A DNA stretch of 34,480 nt, taken from Xanthobacteraceae bacterium (lineage in GTDB: Bacteria > Pseudomonadota > Alphaproteobacteria > Rhizobiales > Xanthobacteraceae). Position 1 is the first letter of the stretch. Every line of letters begins with the position of its first letter. Positions 25,750-34,480 of this stretch are shown here, one piece after another. The position numbers were made by a program, and so were the translations under genes. The stretch lies in the NCBI GenBank assembly GCA_019241285.1, contig JAFAXD010000398.1, forward strand, positions 1 to 34,480, read 5' to 3'. The notes under the pieces are model-generated. The model had not been told where the DNA came from. It was given only the letters and a program-made list of their open reading frames with translations, and made no database searches.

Positions 25750-26874
25750 CTACATGGCTTGTGCCGTGACTGAACGGAAACGCCAGAGCGCAAGGCCGAA
25801 GAATAGGCTTCCGATCAGGGCGGTGGCGAGAAAATGCGGCCAGACCACGCCGATCCCGGCTCCCCGATAGAGGATCGACTGGGCGAACGAGACGAAATGC
25901 GTCGAAGGGGAGACCTCCATGAACCTCGCGAGCCAGGGCGGCATGCTTTCCAGCGGCGTGTTGCTGCCGGACAGCATGTTCATCGGCAAGAACACCAACA
26001 TGAATAGCAGGCCGAGCTGCGGCATCGAGCGCGCCACGGTGCCGAGAAAGATGCCGATCGATGTTGCAAAAAAAAGGTAGATGGCGGTTCCGACCAGGAA
26101 CAATGGGATTGAGCCCGTGATCGGAACCGCAAGAATCGCGCGCACGACCAGATAGAGCGATAGGCCAACGGCGATGATGATCACCAGGCCATTGGCCCAA
26201 ACCTTCGACATCGCGATTTCGAATGGAGTCAGCGGCATGACCAGGAGGTGGTCCATGGTTCCGTGCTCGCGCTCGCGTACGATGGCGGCTCCCGCCAGGA
26301 TGATCGCCAGCATGGTGACGTTGTTGATGATGCCCATCACGCTGATGAACCACGCCGTCGTGATATTCGGGTTGTAAGCGACGCGGATCGCCAAATCGAC
26401 TCGTGCGGGTGCCGTCGGCTCGGCGCGAGCGAGGAAATCGTTGACCTCCGTATCAATAATCTGCTGGGCATAGCTGGCGCCGATCCCGGCCTGAACCATG
26501 GCGGTCGCATCGACGTTGAGTTGGATTGTCGGCAGCCGCTTGCCCAGCACATCGCGCTCGAAGTGCGGGGGGATGTCGATGACAAACGTGTAGGTGCCGG
26601 CATTCATCAGCGGGACGATGTCGCGTTCGGCGATCGGCTGCGCCGGCTTGAAGTAGGGCGGCAGGAAGGCCCGGATAATGCGGCGCGACAGTTCCGAATG
26701 ATCCTCATCGACCACCGCTATCGAGGCGTTGTGCACCTCCTGGGAACTGCTCTGCGCCTGGCTGATGATGGCAAGCGAAAACGAATAGGCGACAAGCGCA
26801 AGCAGAACGACGTCATGCGTGACACTGCGAAGCTCCTTGGTTCCGAGCCAGAAGATGTTGGCGAGCGTTCGCAT
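25750..26874 (-). CDS. ABC-2 type permease, YhhJ-like
   Basis: 374 residues. An N-terminal membrane helix (VVLLALVAYSFSLAIISQA) is followed by a large periplasmic domain (about 45-175) and a C-terminal cluster of about five helices with the ABC-2 signature region (VREREHGTMDHLLVMPLTPFEIAMSKVWANG). It matches the third gene of the Escherichia coli yhiI-rbbA-yhhJ arrangement. Here it lies 9 bp after the RbbA-type gene, consistent with a single exporter built from HlyD adaptor, double ATPase/permease and this second permease. The substrate is unknown. Confidence 0.9.
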   Translation of the reverse strand: MRTLANIFWLGTKELRSVTHDVVLLALVAYSFSLAIISQAQSSSQEVHNASIAVVDEDHSELSRRIIRAFLPPYFKPAQPIAERDIVPLMNAGTYTFVIDIPPHFERDVLGKRLPTIQLNVDATAMVQAGIGASYAQQIIDTEVNDFLARAEPTAPARVDLAIRVAYNPNITTAWFISVMGIINNVTMLAIILAGAAIVREREHGTMDHLLVMPLTPFEIAMSKVWANGLVIIIAVGLSLYLVVRAILAVPITGSIPLFLVGTAIYLFFATSIGIFLGTVARSMPQLGLLFMLVFLPMNMLSGSNTPLESMPPWLARFMEVSPSTHFVSFAQSILYRGAGIGVVWPHFLATALIGSLFFGLALWRFRSVTAQAM

Positions 26875-26883
26875 GAGCCGGAC

Positions 26884-29673
26884 CTATCGTTCCTGTTTGC
26901 GCAGCAGGACGAGGCTGATCAGGAGCAGGATCGGAACGAACAGAGCCAATACGGCGAGCTTTGGCCCCAGGTCCGCGAAGCCTAGACCCTTGGTGAATGT
27001 GCCGACGCTGATGGGGAGGAAATAACTCATCGGGAAACAGCGTCCCATGATGGCGGCGAAGCCGGTGAGCGACGACACCGGGATCATCATTCCGGAGAAC
27101 TGGGTGGCCGGCAGCACCGTCAGGATGGATGTACCAAACAGCGCTGCGATCTGGCTGGTGGTGAAGGCTGAGATCAGCATTCCGTAGGAGGTCGTTGCGG
27201 TGACGTAGATCAAGGCTCCTACCGCGAGCGTGAGAAAGCTGCCCTTGAGCGGCACTTGGAATAGGAACAGGGCCATGACCAGCATGATGACGAAATTAAG
27301 CATCGCAACCGCCACATAAGGCAGTTGCTTGCCGAGCAGGAATTCGATGCGGGTGATGGGGGTTACGTAAAGATTGGTGATCGAGCCAAGCTCTTTTTCG
27401 CGCACGATGGCCAGGGCCATCAAGATCGCCGGAAATAGCGCAAGCAGCAGCGCCATGCTCGACGGCACCATCGTGTAGACACTGACGAAATCCTGATTGT
27501 ATTTGAACCGGACCTCGATATTGGCCGGCAACGGCTGGTCTGAAACTGTGGTTTTGACTGCGGGATCCGTCAGATAAAGCTGGTGCATGGCGATCAGGTA
27601 ACCGCGGATCGTCTCGGCGCGGAACGGCATCGCCCCGTCGATCCAGGCGCCGACCCATGCCGGGCGACCGGCCTCGATGTTGCGGCCAAAATCCGGGGGA
27701 ACCTCGATCGCCGCCTGGATGTCGCCGCTCTGCATCCGTTCGTCGAGCTCCGCATAGTCCTTGAGCGGAGCTTTCTCGATAAAATACGTCGATCCCCTCA
27801 GCTCCTCCAGATAGGCGCGACTTTCGTGGCTCTGGTCGTGATCGAGAACCGCGAAAGACAGATTATTGACGTCGGTCGAGATGCCAAATCCGAACACGAG
27901 CATGAGCAAGGTCGTGCCAAACAATGCGAAGCCCAATCGGATCGGATCGCGGATCAACTCCAGGGCTTCGCGAATTGCGGTAGCGGACAGGCGTCGCAGG
28001 CTGAACCAGGCGGCCGCAGAGGGGGCCTGCCGCGCGGCATGCGCTGGCAGGGAGCTTTCCGGCTCGATCAGCGTGCTCCGCCCTTCATCCCCGACGGAGC
28101 GCGTTTGGGTGGCCTCCTCGAGGTAGGATATGAAAGCGGCTTCCAGGCTTTCGGCTCCACGCGCCCGCACGAGGCCTTTCGGCGTGTCGGTGGCGAGGAC
28201 GCGGCCCGCGTGCATGAGCGCGATGCGGTCGCAACGCTCCGCTTCGTTCATGAAATGGGTCGAAATGAAAATCGTGACCGCTTGATTGCGCGCGAGATCA
28301 ATCAGCAACTCCCAGAACGCATCCCGGGCCAAGGGATCGACCCCGGATGTCGGCTCATCGAGGATGAGCATCTCCGGTTCGTGCACGACGGCGACGGCAA
28401 GCGACAGGCGCTGGCGAATCCCGAGCGGCAGATCCACGGTTGATTGATCGAGATAGTCCGTCAACCCGAAGCGCCCGACCAAATCATCAATGCGGAGCCT
28501 CGCCTTGGCCGGTGCAAGATGGAAGAGGCGCGCATGCAGAGCGAGGTTCTGGCGCACGGTGAGCTCGGTATAGAGCGAGAACGATTGCGACATGTAGCCG
28601 ACGCGGGTGCGTGCCTTGATGTCACGCGCGTCGGACGGCTGCCCGAACAATAGTGCCTCGCCTCCGGTCGGCGGCAGCAGTCCGGTCAGCATCTTCATGG
28701 TCGTGGTCTTGCCGCAACCGTTGGAGCCGAGAAAGCCAAAGATTTCGCCGCGCTCGATGGTGAAATTGACGCGATCGACGGCCGTGAAATCGCCAAACCG
28801 GCGGGTGAGATCGCGCGCGACGATCACGGGTTCCGCGTCGAGAATCGGACGGGGCGGAATGTGCAGTGCTTTGTGTCCGGCCCGCTGTTCCGCCGGCAGT
28901 GCCGCAATGAAGGCATCCTCGACGCTGTGCACGCCGAAGGTTCGTTTCAATTGAGCCGGCGTCTCGGTGACGAGCACTTTGCCGGCATTCATCGCGACCA
29001 GCCAGTCAAAGCGTTCGGCTTCCTCCATATAGGCGGTTGCGACAATCACGCTCATGCCGGCGCGGCGGGCGCGCATCCGATCAATCAATTCCCAGAACTG
29101 GCGACGTGAGAGCGGATCGACGCCGGTGGTCGGCTCGTCGAGAATCAACAAGTCCGGATCGTGGATCAGCGAGCAGCAGAGCCCAAGCTTCTGGCGCATG
29201 CCGCCGGAGAGTTTCTTTGCCGGCCGATCGGCGAACGGCGCGAGCCCGGTGCTCGTCAACAGCTCAGTAATACGCCACGCCCGTTCCTCGCGCCCTTGTC
29301 CGAACAGCCGGCCGAAAAATTCGATGTTCTCGCGCACGCTCAGGTCGGGATAGAGATTCTTGCCCAGCCCCTGCGGCATATAGGCGATGCACGGGCAGAC
29401 CACGGTGCGGTGCGCCGGATCGGCCATGTCGCCATCCAGCACGCGCGCGGTGCCGGATTGGATTTGCCTGGCCCCCGCCAGGAGGCTGAGTAGGGTCGAT
29501 TTGCCGACCCCGTCAGGACCGATCAGGCCGACCATGACGTTTGCAGGGAACTCCAGGCTCACGTCATCAAGGGCGCTGATGGCTCGATAGCGCTGGGTAA
29601 TGGTGTTGAGAGACGCAACCGGATCACTTTGCTGCTGCTCCGGCGCCGGATCGACGCGCGCAGCGTCCATCAT
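26884..29673 (-). CDS. rbbA: RbbA-type fused ABC exporter: two ATPase domains plus ABC-2 permease
   Basis: 929 residues. NBD1 (about 25-250): Walker [10 protein letters not shown] (52-60), signature LSGGMRQK, Walker [11 protein letters not shown], but the H-loop reads ATAYMEE with Tyr in place of His. NBD2 (about 285-520): Walker [10 protein letters not shown], Walker [10 protein letters not shown], intact H-loop STHFMNE, but the signature is LPLGIRQR. A permease half follows with one helix near 570 and about five near 760-925 ([23 protein letters not shown]). In E. coli RbbA was described as a ribosome-associated ATPase, but the fold is an exporter. The ATG at 29673 overlaps the stop of the HlyD gene as ATGA. 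Confidence 0.93.
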   Translation of the reverse strand: MMDAARVDPAPEQQQSDPVASLNTITQRYRAISALDDVSLEFPANVMVGLIGPDGVGKSTLLSLLAGARQIQSGTARVLDGDMADPAHRTVVCPCIAYMPQGLGKNLYPDLSVRENIEFFGRLFGQGREERAWRITELLTSTGLAPFADRPAKKLSGGMRQKLGLCCSLIHDPDLLILDEPTTGVDPLSRRQFWELIDRMRARRAGMSVIVATAYMEEAERFDWLVAMNAGKVLVTETPAQLKRTFGVHSVEDAFIAALPAEQRAGHKALHIPPRPILDAEPVIVARDLTRRFGDFTAVDRVNFTIERGEIFGFLGSNGCGKTTTMKMLTGLLPPTGGEALLFGQPSDARDIKARTRVGYMSQSFSLYTELTVRQNLALHARLFHLAPAKARLRIDDLVGRFGLTDYLDQSTVDLPLGIRQRLSLAVAVVHEPEMLILDEPTSGVDPLARDAFWELLIDLARNQAVTIFISTHFMNEAERCDRIALMHAGRVLATDTPKGLVRARGAESLEAAFISYLEEATQTRSVGDEGRSTLIEPESSLPAHAARQAPSAAAWFSLRRLSATAIREALELIRDPIRLGFALFGTTLLMLVFGFGISTDVNNLSFAVLDHDQSHESRAYLEELRGSTYFIEKAPLKDYAELDERMQSGDIQAAIEVPPDFGRNIEAGRPAWVGAWIDGAMPFRAETIRGYLIAMHQLYLTDPAVKTTVSDQPLPANIEVRFKYNQDFVSVYTMVPSSMALLLALFPAILMALAIVREKELGSITNLYVTPITRIEFLLGKQLPYVAVAMLNFVIMLVMALFLFQVPLKGSFLTLAVGALIYVTATTSYGMLISAFTTSQIAALFGTSILTVLPATQFSGMMIPVSSLTGFAAIMGRCFPMSYFLPISVGTFTKGLGFADLGPKLAVLALFVPILLLISLVLLRKQER

Positions 29674-30803
29674 GTGGATGGCCCTCGCAAACGCTCTGGC
29701 CAGGAAACCGCCGGATCGGTGCGGATATAGGCGACGCCCGGCAATCCGCTGCGGACGGCATCGCCGTGCGCCCGCAAGCGCTCGGGATCGATCCGCACGC
29801 GGATGCGGAACATCAGCTTGTCGCGCTCGGTCTTGGTCTCCACCGTTTTCGGAGTGAACTGCGCCTGGGTGGCGACAAATGTGACCTTGGCCGGGATTGC
29901 GATGTTTGGATAAGCATCAAGTACGATGCGCGCATCCGCGCCAAACTTCACTCGGCCCGCCTCCTCGGTCGGCAGGTAAACGTCCATGTAGACATAGCCG
30001 ATGTCCAACATGGCGAAGACCTTGCCGCCGGCCGGCAGCACCTCGCCCACGTTGGCGATCCGATATTGAATACGGCCGTCGCGCGGTGCCACCAGCGTGT
30101 TGTCGGCGATGTTGACCCTGTAGAGCTCGACATCGTGGGTGGCCGCCTCGAGTGCGTGCCGCGCCTGGATTTCCCGGAATTGGCCGGCTTGCAACGCCGC
30201 TTTGGCGCCATCCAATTGTTGCCGGCGCTGGTCCATCACTTCCTTGGTTTGAAAGCCCTTCGCAACGAGAGCGACGGCGCGATCGAATTCCTGCTGGGCA
30301 AGCGTCTCCTGGCTTTCCAGCTGCGCGACATTGGCTTTGGCCTCATCGATCGCCCGATTCGACAACTCCACCTGAGCTTCGGATTTCTTGAGTGAAGCTT
30401 CGAGGTCGCGCGTATCCATGGTCGCGACCACTTGGCCGGCTTTGACCATGTACCCCTCATCGGCCTCGATCGTCGCAATCCGGCCGGCGAACTTTGTCGA
30501 GATGTCGATCTCGTCGGCTTCGATGCGGCCGTTGCCCGAGAAAATTCCCGGCGGCAGCTGCGACTGAAGGTGTTTCCACCAGTAAAATCCGCCCGCCCCG
30601 CCGGCGATCAGCAACACAAGAACGAAGAGAACGATCCTACGCCACCGAGGTCGACGGCGAGCCGCGGCGGGAACCGGAAGATGGTTGTCGATTGGAACGG
30701 GAACGGCATGAGGAGCTTCGCCGAACAAATCAGGCTCATCATTCTCCACCGACGCTTGTTGCAGCGTCTTGTCACCTGGTGAAACCAATTCCCACTCCAT
30801 CAT
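29670..30803 (-). CDS. HlyD-family periplasmic adaptor (YhiI-like)
   Basis: Membrane-fusion subunit that bridges an inner-membrane exporter to the outer membrane, 377 residues. There is a cytoplasmic N-terminus of about 54 residues, one membrane helix ([21 protein letters not shown], about 55-75) and a lipoyl half ([39 protein letters not shown]). A long coiled-coil hairpin rich in Gln/Glu/Ala (about 130-220) precedes the second lipoyl half [25 protein letters not shown] and the beta-barrel. Two ATG codons are possible at 30803 and 30800. It is translationally coupled to the RbbA-type gene through ATGA. A degenerate FixK-like site lies about 62 bp upstream of the start. Confidence 0.92.
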   Translation of the reverse strand: MMEWELVSPGDKTLQQASVENDEPDLFGEAPHAVPVPIDNHLPVPAAARRRPRWRRIVLFVLVLLIAGGAGGFYWWKHLQSQLPPGIFSGNGRIEADEIDISTKFAGRIATIEADEGYMVKAGQVVATMDTRDLEASLKKSEAQVELSNRAIDEAKANVAQLESQETLAQQEFDRAVALVAKGFQTKEVMDQRRQQLDGAKAALQAGQFREIQARHALEAATHDVELYRVNIADNTLVAPRDGRIQYRIANVGEVLPAGGKVFAMLDIGYVYMDVYLPTEEAGRVKFGADARIVLDAYPNIAIPAKVTFVATQAQFTPKTVETKTERDKLMFRIRVRIDPERLRAHGDAVRSGLPGVAYIRTDPAVSWPERLRGPST

Positions 30804-30858
30804 CTGCGATCCAGCGCCCGCCCGGGCTCTCTATTCGCAGATCTTGCGCGGTGCAGCA

Positions 30859-30872
30859 TTGCGCCAAGTCAA
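30859..30872 (-). promoter_or_regulatory. Degenerate FixK/FNR-like site upstream of the HlyD gene
   Basis: On the minus strand TTGACTTGGCGCAA has a perfect left half and a right half with two mismatches to GTCAA. Its centre is about 62 bp from the HlyD-family start, the same geometry as the perfect boxes at hemN and the flavoprotein. This is suggestive only. Confidence 0.25.
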
Positions 30873-30898
30873 AGGGCTGCGCCCGAGGCGACGGGCCG

Positions 30899-31294
30899 TC
30901 AACTCGGGGCCTTGGCCCCTTGCTCGAAAGCGCGCTCGACGCAATCAAACAGACGATTTCCGAGAAACGGTTTTTCAATCGTGAACACGCCGGCCGTGGC
31001 GGCGCGCCGACGGATGTTGTCGCTGAGATGCCCGGTCGCCAGAATGACTGGAATTGAGACGTGCCGGTCGCGTAGCCTCGCGACGAATTCCAGGCCGTTC
31101 ATGGGCGGCATGTTGTAGTTGACGATGAGGCAACTTTGATCGGGCAAGCTCGGTTCGTTGAGCAGCTCGTTCGGAGTTGCGTAGGCATGCACGCGGTAAC
31201 CCTCGGCTTCGAGCGAGAACTTGAGCGAGTTCCGTACGGCTGTATCGTCATCGACGATGAGGATGTGCCTCTGCTGCACGGGAACCTGCGTCAT
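30899..31294 (-). CDS. Stand-alone receiver domain with phospho-acceptor Asp replaced by Asn
   Basis: 131 residues from ATG 31294 (MTQVPVQQRHILIVDDDTAVRNSL); in-frame ATG 31309 and TTG 31393 are alternatives, and none has a good ribosome site. CheY-like receiver with no output domain. The acidic triad DDD (15-17), the switch Thr in LATGH and the Lys in TIEKPF are present. The phosphorylation site, however, reads LIVNYNMPPMNG, with Asn59 (codon AAC) where receivers have Asp. Normal Asp phosphorylation is therefore excluded, and the protein may act through protein binding or as a constitutive-state mimic. It lies 95 bp upstream of the HlyD-RbbA-permease-cytochrome genes on the same strand, and divergent from htrA. 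Confidence 0.85.
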   Translation of the reverse strand: MTQVPVQQRHILIVDDDTAVRNSLKFSLEAEGYRVHAYATPNELLNEPSLPDQSCLIVNYNMPPMNGLEFVARLRDRHVSIPVILATGHLSDNIRRRAATAGVFTIEKPFLGNRLFDCVERAFEQGAKAPS

Positions 31295-31401
31295 GGATGG
31301 AATCCACATTTCGCGACCAATTTCGCGGGAGATGGGAATATCTAACGCTTGGACGCAGCCGCTTTGATTTCCCTCAACGGGTTGGGGCGACAAGCCGCCG
31401 C

Positions 31402-31415
31402 TTGATGCAAGTCAA
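31402..31415. promoter_or_regulatory. FixK/FNR-type box between the receiver gene and htrA
   Basis: TTGATGCAAGTCAA matches TTGAT-N4-GTCAA exactly. Its centre is about 68 bp from the htrA start at 31477 and about 114 bp from the receiver start at 31294. The htrA distance is the better fit to a class II promoter, giving a leader near 28 bases, but no strong -10 is visible on either strand. Confidence 0.8.
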
Positions 31416-31476
31416 GGCATGCCGGCGGAAAGTCACCGATGAAGATTTTCGTCTTATGTCTCAGACGAGAAATATC

Positions 31477-32604
31477 ATGCCGAGGTCCCGTCACAGGATC
31501 CTACTGGTAGCGGCCGTCGCGTGCGGACTGGCTTGGGCTTATGCCCCAGCCCAGGTACAGGGCGGCGTTCCCCTCGGGATCGGCGCGGACGCCGACGGCA
31601 TGCCGAGTTTGGCTCCGCTGCTGAAGAAGGTCACGCCGGGCGTCGTCAGCATTGCGGTGAAGGGTCGCATCGGCGAGGAGCAAAACCCACTTCTCAAGGA
31701 TCCCGAAATTCGACGTTCTCTCAATATGCCAAAAGGGGCGAAATCGATCGAAATCAGCGGGGCAGGATCAGGGGTCGTTTTTGATGCGAAGAATGGATTG
31801 ATCGTTACCAACAATCACATTCTCGAATATGCCGACGAAATCACCGTCGCGCTGTCGGATGGTCGAAAATTGCCCGGCAAGCGCGTCGGCGGCGATACGG
31901 AAACCGACATCGCCCTGATCAGAGTTGCGGCAGACGGATTGACACCGATTCCGCTCGGGGACTCGGACAAGCTGGAGGTCGGCGATTTCGTGTTGGCGAT
32001 CGGCAATCCGTTCCAGATCGGACAGACCGTGACATCCGGCATCGTCGGCGGACTGCGCCGGAGTGGGCTTGGCATTGAGAACTATGAAGAGTTCATTCAG
32101 ACGGATGCATCCATCAATCCCGGGAATTCGGGTGGCGCGCTGGTCAATTTGCGCGGCGAGCTCGTTGGCATCAACACGGCGGTCGTGGGTGACAACGGTG
32201 GGCGCACTGGAATCGGATTTGCCATTCCGGTAAACATGGCCCGCGCGGTGGTTGATCAAATCTTGGTGCATGGCGATATCCAGCGCGGGCAGCTCGGGAT
32301 TACGATCGAAACCCTGAGCCCGGAAGCGACGCGCGAAAAGAACCTTCCCGCTCAGCAAGCTGGTGCTGTCATCACCAAGATCGAACCCGGATCGGCCGCC
32401 GAACGTGCCGGCGCGAAGCTGGGCGATATTGTCACTCAACTTGGTGGCAGCCCGGTGCGGGACGCGACGGATCTTCGTAACAGACTCGGTGCATTGAGGC
32501 TCGGCGAAGCCGTGGAGCTCGCCGTGCTTCGCGGCGACCAGCAGATCGTCTTGCGTGCGATTTTGGCCAAGCGACCGCAGAAAGCCGCCGTGCAAAAGCG
32601 CTGA
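31477..32604 (+). CDS. Exported HtrA/Deg-family serine protease with one PDZ domain
   Basis: Periplasmic quality-control or regulatory protease, 375 residues from ATG 31477. N-terminal signal sequence RILLVAAVACGLAWAYAPAQVQG. The chymotrypsin-like triad is His114 in TNNHIL, Asp144 in TDIALIRV and Ser218 in NPGNSGGAL, with IGNPFQIGQTVTSGIV between. A single PDZ domain occupies about 275-370 (ITKIEPGSAAERAGAKLGDIVTQLGG). One PDZ is DegS-like, but the cleavable-looking signal suggests a soluble protein. ATG 31456 is an alternative start; frames upstream of it run through the FixK-type box. Its stop abuts the fixJ stop with no spacer. Confidence 0.93.
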   Translation: MPRSRHRILLVAAVACGLAWAYAPAQVQGGVPLGIGADADGMPSLAPLLKKVTPGVVSIAVKGRIGEEQNPLLKDPEIRRSLNMPKGAKSIEISGAGSGVVFDAKNGLIVTNNHILEYADEITVALSDGRKLPGKRVGGDTETDIALIRVAADGLTPIPLGDSDKLEVGDFVLAIGNPFQIGQTVTSGIVGGLRRSGLGIENYEEFIQTDASINPGNSGGALVNLRGELVGINTAVVGDNGGRTGIGFAIPVNMARAVVDQILVHGDIQRGQLGITIETLSPEATREKNLPAQQAGAVITKIEPGSAAERAGAKLGDIVTQLGGSPVRDATDLRNRLGALRLGEAVELAVLRGDQQIVLRAILAKRPQKAAVQKR

Positions 32605-33207
32605 TTAGGCCGCGGCCAACAGCATCATGCGCACGAGGTGAGACAGGCTTCGGGCCTGCATCTTGGTCAAGATGCTCGCGCGATGAATTTCCACGGCGCG
32701 CGGCGTCATCGCCAGGTTGACGGCTATCGCCGTATTCGCCTGGCCGGCCGTGAGCGCATCCAGCACCTGGTGTTCGGCGGGCGAGAGTGTCGCGAGCCGA
32801 TCGCGCAGGTCTGCCTTCTCGCCCTCTCGGGTATCATCGTTCGCTGCCAAGGCAGATTTGACGGCGCCCAGGAGCTCTTCGTGGTGGTAGGGCTTTTCGA
32901 TAAAGTCCACGGCGCCGGCTCTGATCGATTCCACCGCAAGTGCGACGTCGCCCTGACCGGTGATGACAATCACCGGCCAAGTAATCTTTCGATTCTGCAG
33001 ATGCCGCAACAGGTCGAGCCCGGTGAGCCCCGGCATACGCATATCAGAAATAATGCAGCCTGGTTCCGCTTCAACGACGCGGTCCAGAAACGCGACGGCT
33101 GACTCGTAAGTCTGAACCGGAAAGCCGGATGTCTCCAGTAAGAAGGCAAGCGAATCGCGCGCCGCATCATCGTCGTCGATGACATGCACGATAGAATCAC
33201 TCGGCAT
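32605..33207 (-). CDS. fixJ: FixJ-type response regulator
   Basis: Two-component transcription activator of the FixJ subfamily, 200 residues. The receiver (1-120) has DDDD at 11-14, phospho-acceptor Asp55 in [10 protein letters not shown], Thr83 in VITGQGD and Lys105 in EKPY. The C-terminal LuxR-type helix-turn-helix is at about 135-195 ([43 protein letters not shown]). ATG 33207 is preceded by GGAGGAG; a GTG one codon upstream is possible. It overlaps the end of the upstream sensor gene by 11 bases, so both are translated from one message. In related bacteria FixJ~P activates fixK and hence genes with FixK boxes, three of which lie in this window. Confidence 0.92.
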   Translation of the reverse strand: MPSDSIVHVIDDDDAARDSLAFLLETSGFPVQTYESAVAFLDRVVEAEPGCIISDMRMPGLTGLDLLRHLQNRKITWPVIVITGQGDVALAVESIRAGAVDFIEKPYHHEELLGAVKSALAANDDTREGEKADLRDRLATLSPAEHQVLDALTAGQANTAIAVNLAMTPRAVEIHRASILTKMQARSLSHLVRMMLLAAA

Positions 33208-34456
33208 CACCGAGCTCCTCCGGCCTGACCGCCCGCAGCGTGAAGCGAAAAACCGTGCCGCCGCCAGGATTGGGCCGCATGGTCAGCTGGCCACCATGCG
33301 CCTCGATGATCGTGCGCGAGATCGAGAGGCCGATGCCCATCCCCTGCCGTTTGGTGGTGACGAACGGCATAAACAGCTTCGGGGCAATTTCCGGTGCGAT
33401 CCCAGGCCCGGTATCGGCGACATCGATCGCAATCATATCTCCGGCTTCCGGCGCCGTGGCGACCGACAGCTCACGTTGGTCGGAATGTTCCATCGCCTCG
33501 ATGGCGTTGCGCAACAGATTGAGCAGAACCTGCTCGACCTGCACCTTGTCGACCAGGACGAGATCGATTGTCGGATCCAAAGCAAAATTGACGCGGACTG
33601 CCTTCTCCCTCGCCGCTACGAGGGCAAGCGCGCTCGCTTCTTCGACCAGTTTCTTGATGCTCTCGATCCGCCGCTCGGTCTCGCCACGCGAGACGAAATC
33701 ACGCAGGCGCTGGATCACATCGCCGGCGCGGACGGCTTGCTCGGCAGCCTTGTCGAGCGCGTCCAAAACCAGCGCGGCTCGCTCGTCCGGGCTGTCCCGG
33801 AGCAGGCGGCGCGATCCCTGCAAATAATTGGCGATGGCCGCCAGGGGCTGATTGAGCTCATGGGCAAGGGTCGAGGCCATCTCGCCCATGGTGCTGAGCC
33901 TCGAGACATGCAGCAGTTCGGATTGTACCTCGTGCAGCCGGCGCTCGCGTTCCTGCCGCTCGGTCAGATTGCGCACAAAGCCGATGAACTGCCGCTTGCC
34001 CTGGAGCTGCACCTCGCCGACGAACAGCTCCATGGGAAACGTGCTGCGGTCCTTGCGCTGGCCGACCACCACGCGCGAGGTTCCGATAATGTGCCGTTCG
34101 CCCGTCGCGAGATAGCGCTGCAGGTATCCGTCGTGCTCCTGCCGGTATGGTGCCGGCATCAGCATGCTGACGTTATGGCCCTGCACCTCCTGGGCGGTGA
34201 AACCGAACAGCCGCTCCGCCGTGGCGCTGAACGATTGGATGATTCCTTCCTCGTCGATGATCACCATCGCATCGGGGACGGTTTCCAAGATCGAGCGCAG
34301 GTGAGCTTCGCGGCTGTTCAGCTCCGCGATCAGATCGCGAACAACATCAAGGGCTTGATGGGCAAGCTCACTGCTGCCGGAGCCGAGCAGACCGGCTCCT
34401 GCGTTGTTCAATCTCGAACCGTCGTAACGAGCACCGGCTCCCATCTTCACTCGCAC
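33197..34456 (-). CDS. fixL: FixL-type heme-PAS oxygen sensor histidine kinase (5' end near the window edge)
   Basis: 419 residues from GTG 34456. The PAS domain (about 50-165) keeps the FixL heme-pocket residues: proximal His108 in EHDGY, Arg114, His122-Ile123 and Arg128 in RHIIGTSR, Leu144 and Val146, matching Bradyrhizobium FixL H200, R206, H214-I215, R220, L236 and I238. The kinase core has phospho-His199 in [16 protein letters not shown], an N-box ([10 protein letters not shown]), [11 protein letters not shown] and [18 protein letters not shown]. Oxygen binding should shut off the kinase. The frame remains open from 34456 to the window end, so the true start may lie outside; Bradyrhizobium FixL has an additional N-terminal PAS domain. 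Confidence 0.9.
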   Translation of the reverse strand: MRVKMGAGARYDGSRLNNAGAGLLGSGSSELAHQALDVVRDLIAELNSREAHLRSILETVPDAMVIIDEEGIIQSFSATAERLFGFTAQEVQGHNVSMLMPAPYRQEHDGYLQRYLATGERHIIGTSRVVVGQRKDRSTFPMELFVGEVQLQGKRQFIGFVRNLTERQERERRLHEVQSELLHVSRLSTMGEMASTLAHELNQPLAAIANYLQGSRRLLRDSPDERAALVLDALDKAAEQAVRAGDVIQRLRDFVSRGETERRIESIKKLVEEASALALVAAREKAVRVNFALDPTIDLVLVDKVQVEQVLLNLLRNAIEAMEHSDQRELSVATAPEAGDMIAIDVADTGPGIAPEIAPKLFMPFVTTKRQGMGIGLSISRTIIEAHGGQLTMRPNPGGGTVFRFTLRAVRPEELGDAE

Positions 34457-34480
34457 GGCGCTAGCCCCACCAAGCCCTTG

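Noticed and set aside
25733-26353. N-terminal extension of the cytochrome c frame into the permease gene
   Set aside because: The frame is open, but it overlaps the well-supported permease. The cytochrome has its own signal peptide and a strong GGAGG site at 25732.

Overview
This window looks like the chromosomal replication-initiation region of an alphaproteobacterium of the order Hyphomicrobiales (Rhizobiales), probably near Bradyrhizobium, Rhodopseudomonas or Xanthobacteraceae. The grounds are high GC, the gene run dnaA-dnaN-recF-gyrB with rpsT upstream of dnaA, a heme-PAS FixL with FixJ, and FixK/FNR-type boxes. No mobile element, CRISPR array, tRNA or rRNA was seen.

Left part (1-10575, all minus strand): the 5' part of gyrB, a PAS-GGDEF-EAL protein whose frame overlaps the end of recF, then recF, dnaN, dnaA, a 1.1-kb non-coding stretch, rpsT, and a malic enzyme fused to a phosphotransacetylase-like domain. 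The three long gaps (517-856, 5010-5366, 6801-7927) hold palindromic repeats, a DnaA-box-like site beside an 18-bp palindrome, and two terminator-like hairpins. One hairpin faces the plus strand although no plus-strand gene precedes it.

Middle part (10690-23327): a mixed housekeeping and accessory stretch. It has a small two-helix membrane protein, msrA, a dienelactone hydrolase, a luciferase-like flavin oxidoreductase, a small exported protein and an L,D-transpeptidase. A predicted TPR/beta-barrel outer-membrane protein lies divergent from an exported FecR-domain protein with a 24-proline tail. Then come a DUF427 protein, an orphan LivK-type binding protein, a Pat-like CoA-ligase/GNAT fusion and an FAD monooxygenase.

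Right part (23339-34480): this reads as an oxygen-responsive island. Oxygen-independent hemN and a divergent flavin-binding protein share an intergenic region with two perfect FixK/FNR-type boxes. A third perfect box lies between an exported HtrA protease (plus strand) and a minus-strand series: a stand-alone receiver domain whose phospho-acceptor Asp is Asn, an HlyD-family adaptor, an RbbA-type double-ATPase/permease, a second ABC-2 permease and a small cytochrome c. Convergent with htrA and abutting it are fixJ and fixL, and FixL keeps the heme-ligand and distal-pocket residues of an oxygen sensor. The likely logic (inference) is that FixL-FixJ senses low oxygen, a FixK/FNR regulator outside the window is activated, and it acts on the boxes at hemN, the flavoprotein, htrA and/or the exporter series. 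The least expected parts are the non-phosphorylatable receiver tied to an RbbA exporter and cytochrome c, and the c-di-GMP gene lodged in the replication operon.
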